NCBI GenBank assembly: GCA_963921195.1
Contig: OY992536.1
Coordinates: 230,614,023-230,678,022 of the forward strand
Reading direction: 5' to 3'
Origin: Pegoplata infirma
Lineage: Eukaryota > Arthropoda > Insecta > Diptera > Anthomyiidae
DNA: 64,000 nucleotides
Shown: positions 63,370-64,000 of the stretch, piece after piece
Numbering within the stretch: the stretch's first letter is position 1
Layout: every line of letters starts with the position of its first letter
Notes under the pieces: generated by a model
The model's database searches: none
Seen by the model: the letters and a program-made list of their open reading frames with translations, nothing else
What the model was told of the DNA's origin: nothing
Program-made: the position numbers and the translations under genes

Positions 63370-64000
63370 ATGAGGCATTCCACACCAAATGTCCAGCGAA
63401 AAAAACATGTGTACCGTATATTTCGGAATAGGATGTATGGATAGCCCTATATGGAACTAAGAAAATTGCGTTTTTGTTTTTTCATTTTTTCAAAAACTGG
63501 GCTTAGGAGGCGTGGTCAAATATTGGAAAAATGGTAAATTTTGTATCAAGTTGCCTTGTTTAAATATTTATCAAAGTAAAACGGATTGCACCACAATTTC
63601 AAAAATTTACATTCGTGTTTTCTTGAAAATTATCAGAACCCGTTCTGAAATTTTCCATTTTTTAAAAAAGTAAATTTATGAAAATTCCGGCCAGTTTTTT
63701 TAAGTATATATGTTTGTCTATCCACTCAAAAAAATTCAGACATGTTTTTTTTTTTGAGAAAATTGCATTTGAATTTCATAACAATTTAGTAATTTGCTTG
63801 TATTTTCTTGTTTCAATATAGCTTATGAGTAACATTTATGGAAATATTTAATACTCATTCGCTACGTTGAAACAAGAAAATACAAGAAAATTACAAAATT
63901 GTTATGAAATTTAAAATTTAAGAAAACGAAAAACACATGTCTGAATTTTTTTGTGTGGATAGACAAACACTTAACCTTTAAAAACATTTAAAAACAAAAC
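63370..64000. mobile_element. FBB foldback element, copy 5, runs off the window
   Basis: The left end ATGAGGCATTCCACACCAAA and the full left arm (TGGATAGCCCTATATGGAAC, GGGCTTAGGAGGCGTGGTCA, TCAGAACCCGTTCTGAAA, AAATTGCATTTGAA) lead into the centre (about 63820-63870). The right arm begins (TTGTTATGAAATTTAAAATT) and is cut by the window edge. Confidence 0.82.

Overview
The window looks like non-coding, very A+T-rich nuclear DNA from a higher (schizophoran) fly. The best clue is a recurring element that reads from TTTTTATACCCTCCACTC to TTCTACTTG and carries a (GTCC)n/(GTCT)n tract. That layout matches the dipteran mini-me / DINE-1 (Helentron-like) elements. A blow-fly or house-fly relative is my guess, but the species cannot be fixed by eye. 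I found no protein-coding gene, rRNA or functional tRNA that I can support. Every open frame of 60-156 codons lies in a repeat, in a microsatellite or in low-complexity A/T sequence.

Almost the whole window is nested, non-autonomous transposable elements. I sorted them by comparing copies within the window. FBA and FBB are long foldback elements whose two halves are inverted copies; their ends share ATGRGGCATTCCA and sit in TATA-like targets. FBC is a foldback with GGCATTTTT ends. N is a foldback with a TCTAGCTCGAGGTCATTA stem. HEL is the mini-me/DINE-like element, and E is a second, related-looking family. AT is a family built from GTAAATTTACAA-like words with CACTCAAAAAA / CACACAAAAAA ends; it has also grown into a tandem array of roughly 310-bp units. 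Added to these are hAT-like MITEs with 8-bp target duplications, a foldback with a 9-bp duplication, a Harbinger-like element with a TTA duplication, several TA-flanked (Tc1/mariner-type) MITEs and tRNA-derived modules.

Layout. 1-3.2 kb: FBA copy 1 broken by two MITEs. 3.9-8.0 kb: FBB copy 1 shredded by later insertions. 8.5-11.3 kb: an AT element and a HEL copy that hosts an 8-bp-TSD foldback. 12-15.5 kb: element N hosting FBA and FBB. 16.2-20 kb: MITEs and a (GTACTTTTTT)-type array. 20.6-21.8 kb: HEL. 22.5-24 kb: nested MITEs. 24.2-29.0 kb: a CCCGAG-ended complex holding two AT elements end to end and interleaved palindromes. 30.2-31.2 kb: an intact FBB. 33.4-34.7 kb: an intact FBC. 36-38.4 kb: broken HEL and another foldback. 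40.3-43.6 kb: FBB, then FBC hosting N and HEL, which in turn hosts a 9-bp-TSD foldback. 44.2-47.3 kb: HEL copies, one containing FBA. 47.6-57.2 kb: AT elements, two hAT-like elements and the AT array with a HEL insertion. 57.4-61.3 kb: MITE, E fragment, minisatellite and HEL. 62-63.3 kb: a hAT-like element with a Harbinger-like insertion. 63.4 kb to the end: FBB running off the edge.

There is no gene network to describe. Biologically the window offers an insertion chronology, with several empty sites readable from paralogous copies, and a high density of long hairpins. If transcribed, those hairpins could feed the endo-siRNA pathway. All coordinates are by eye and may be off by a few bases where flanks are A/T runs.
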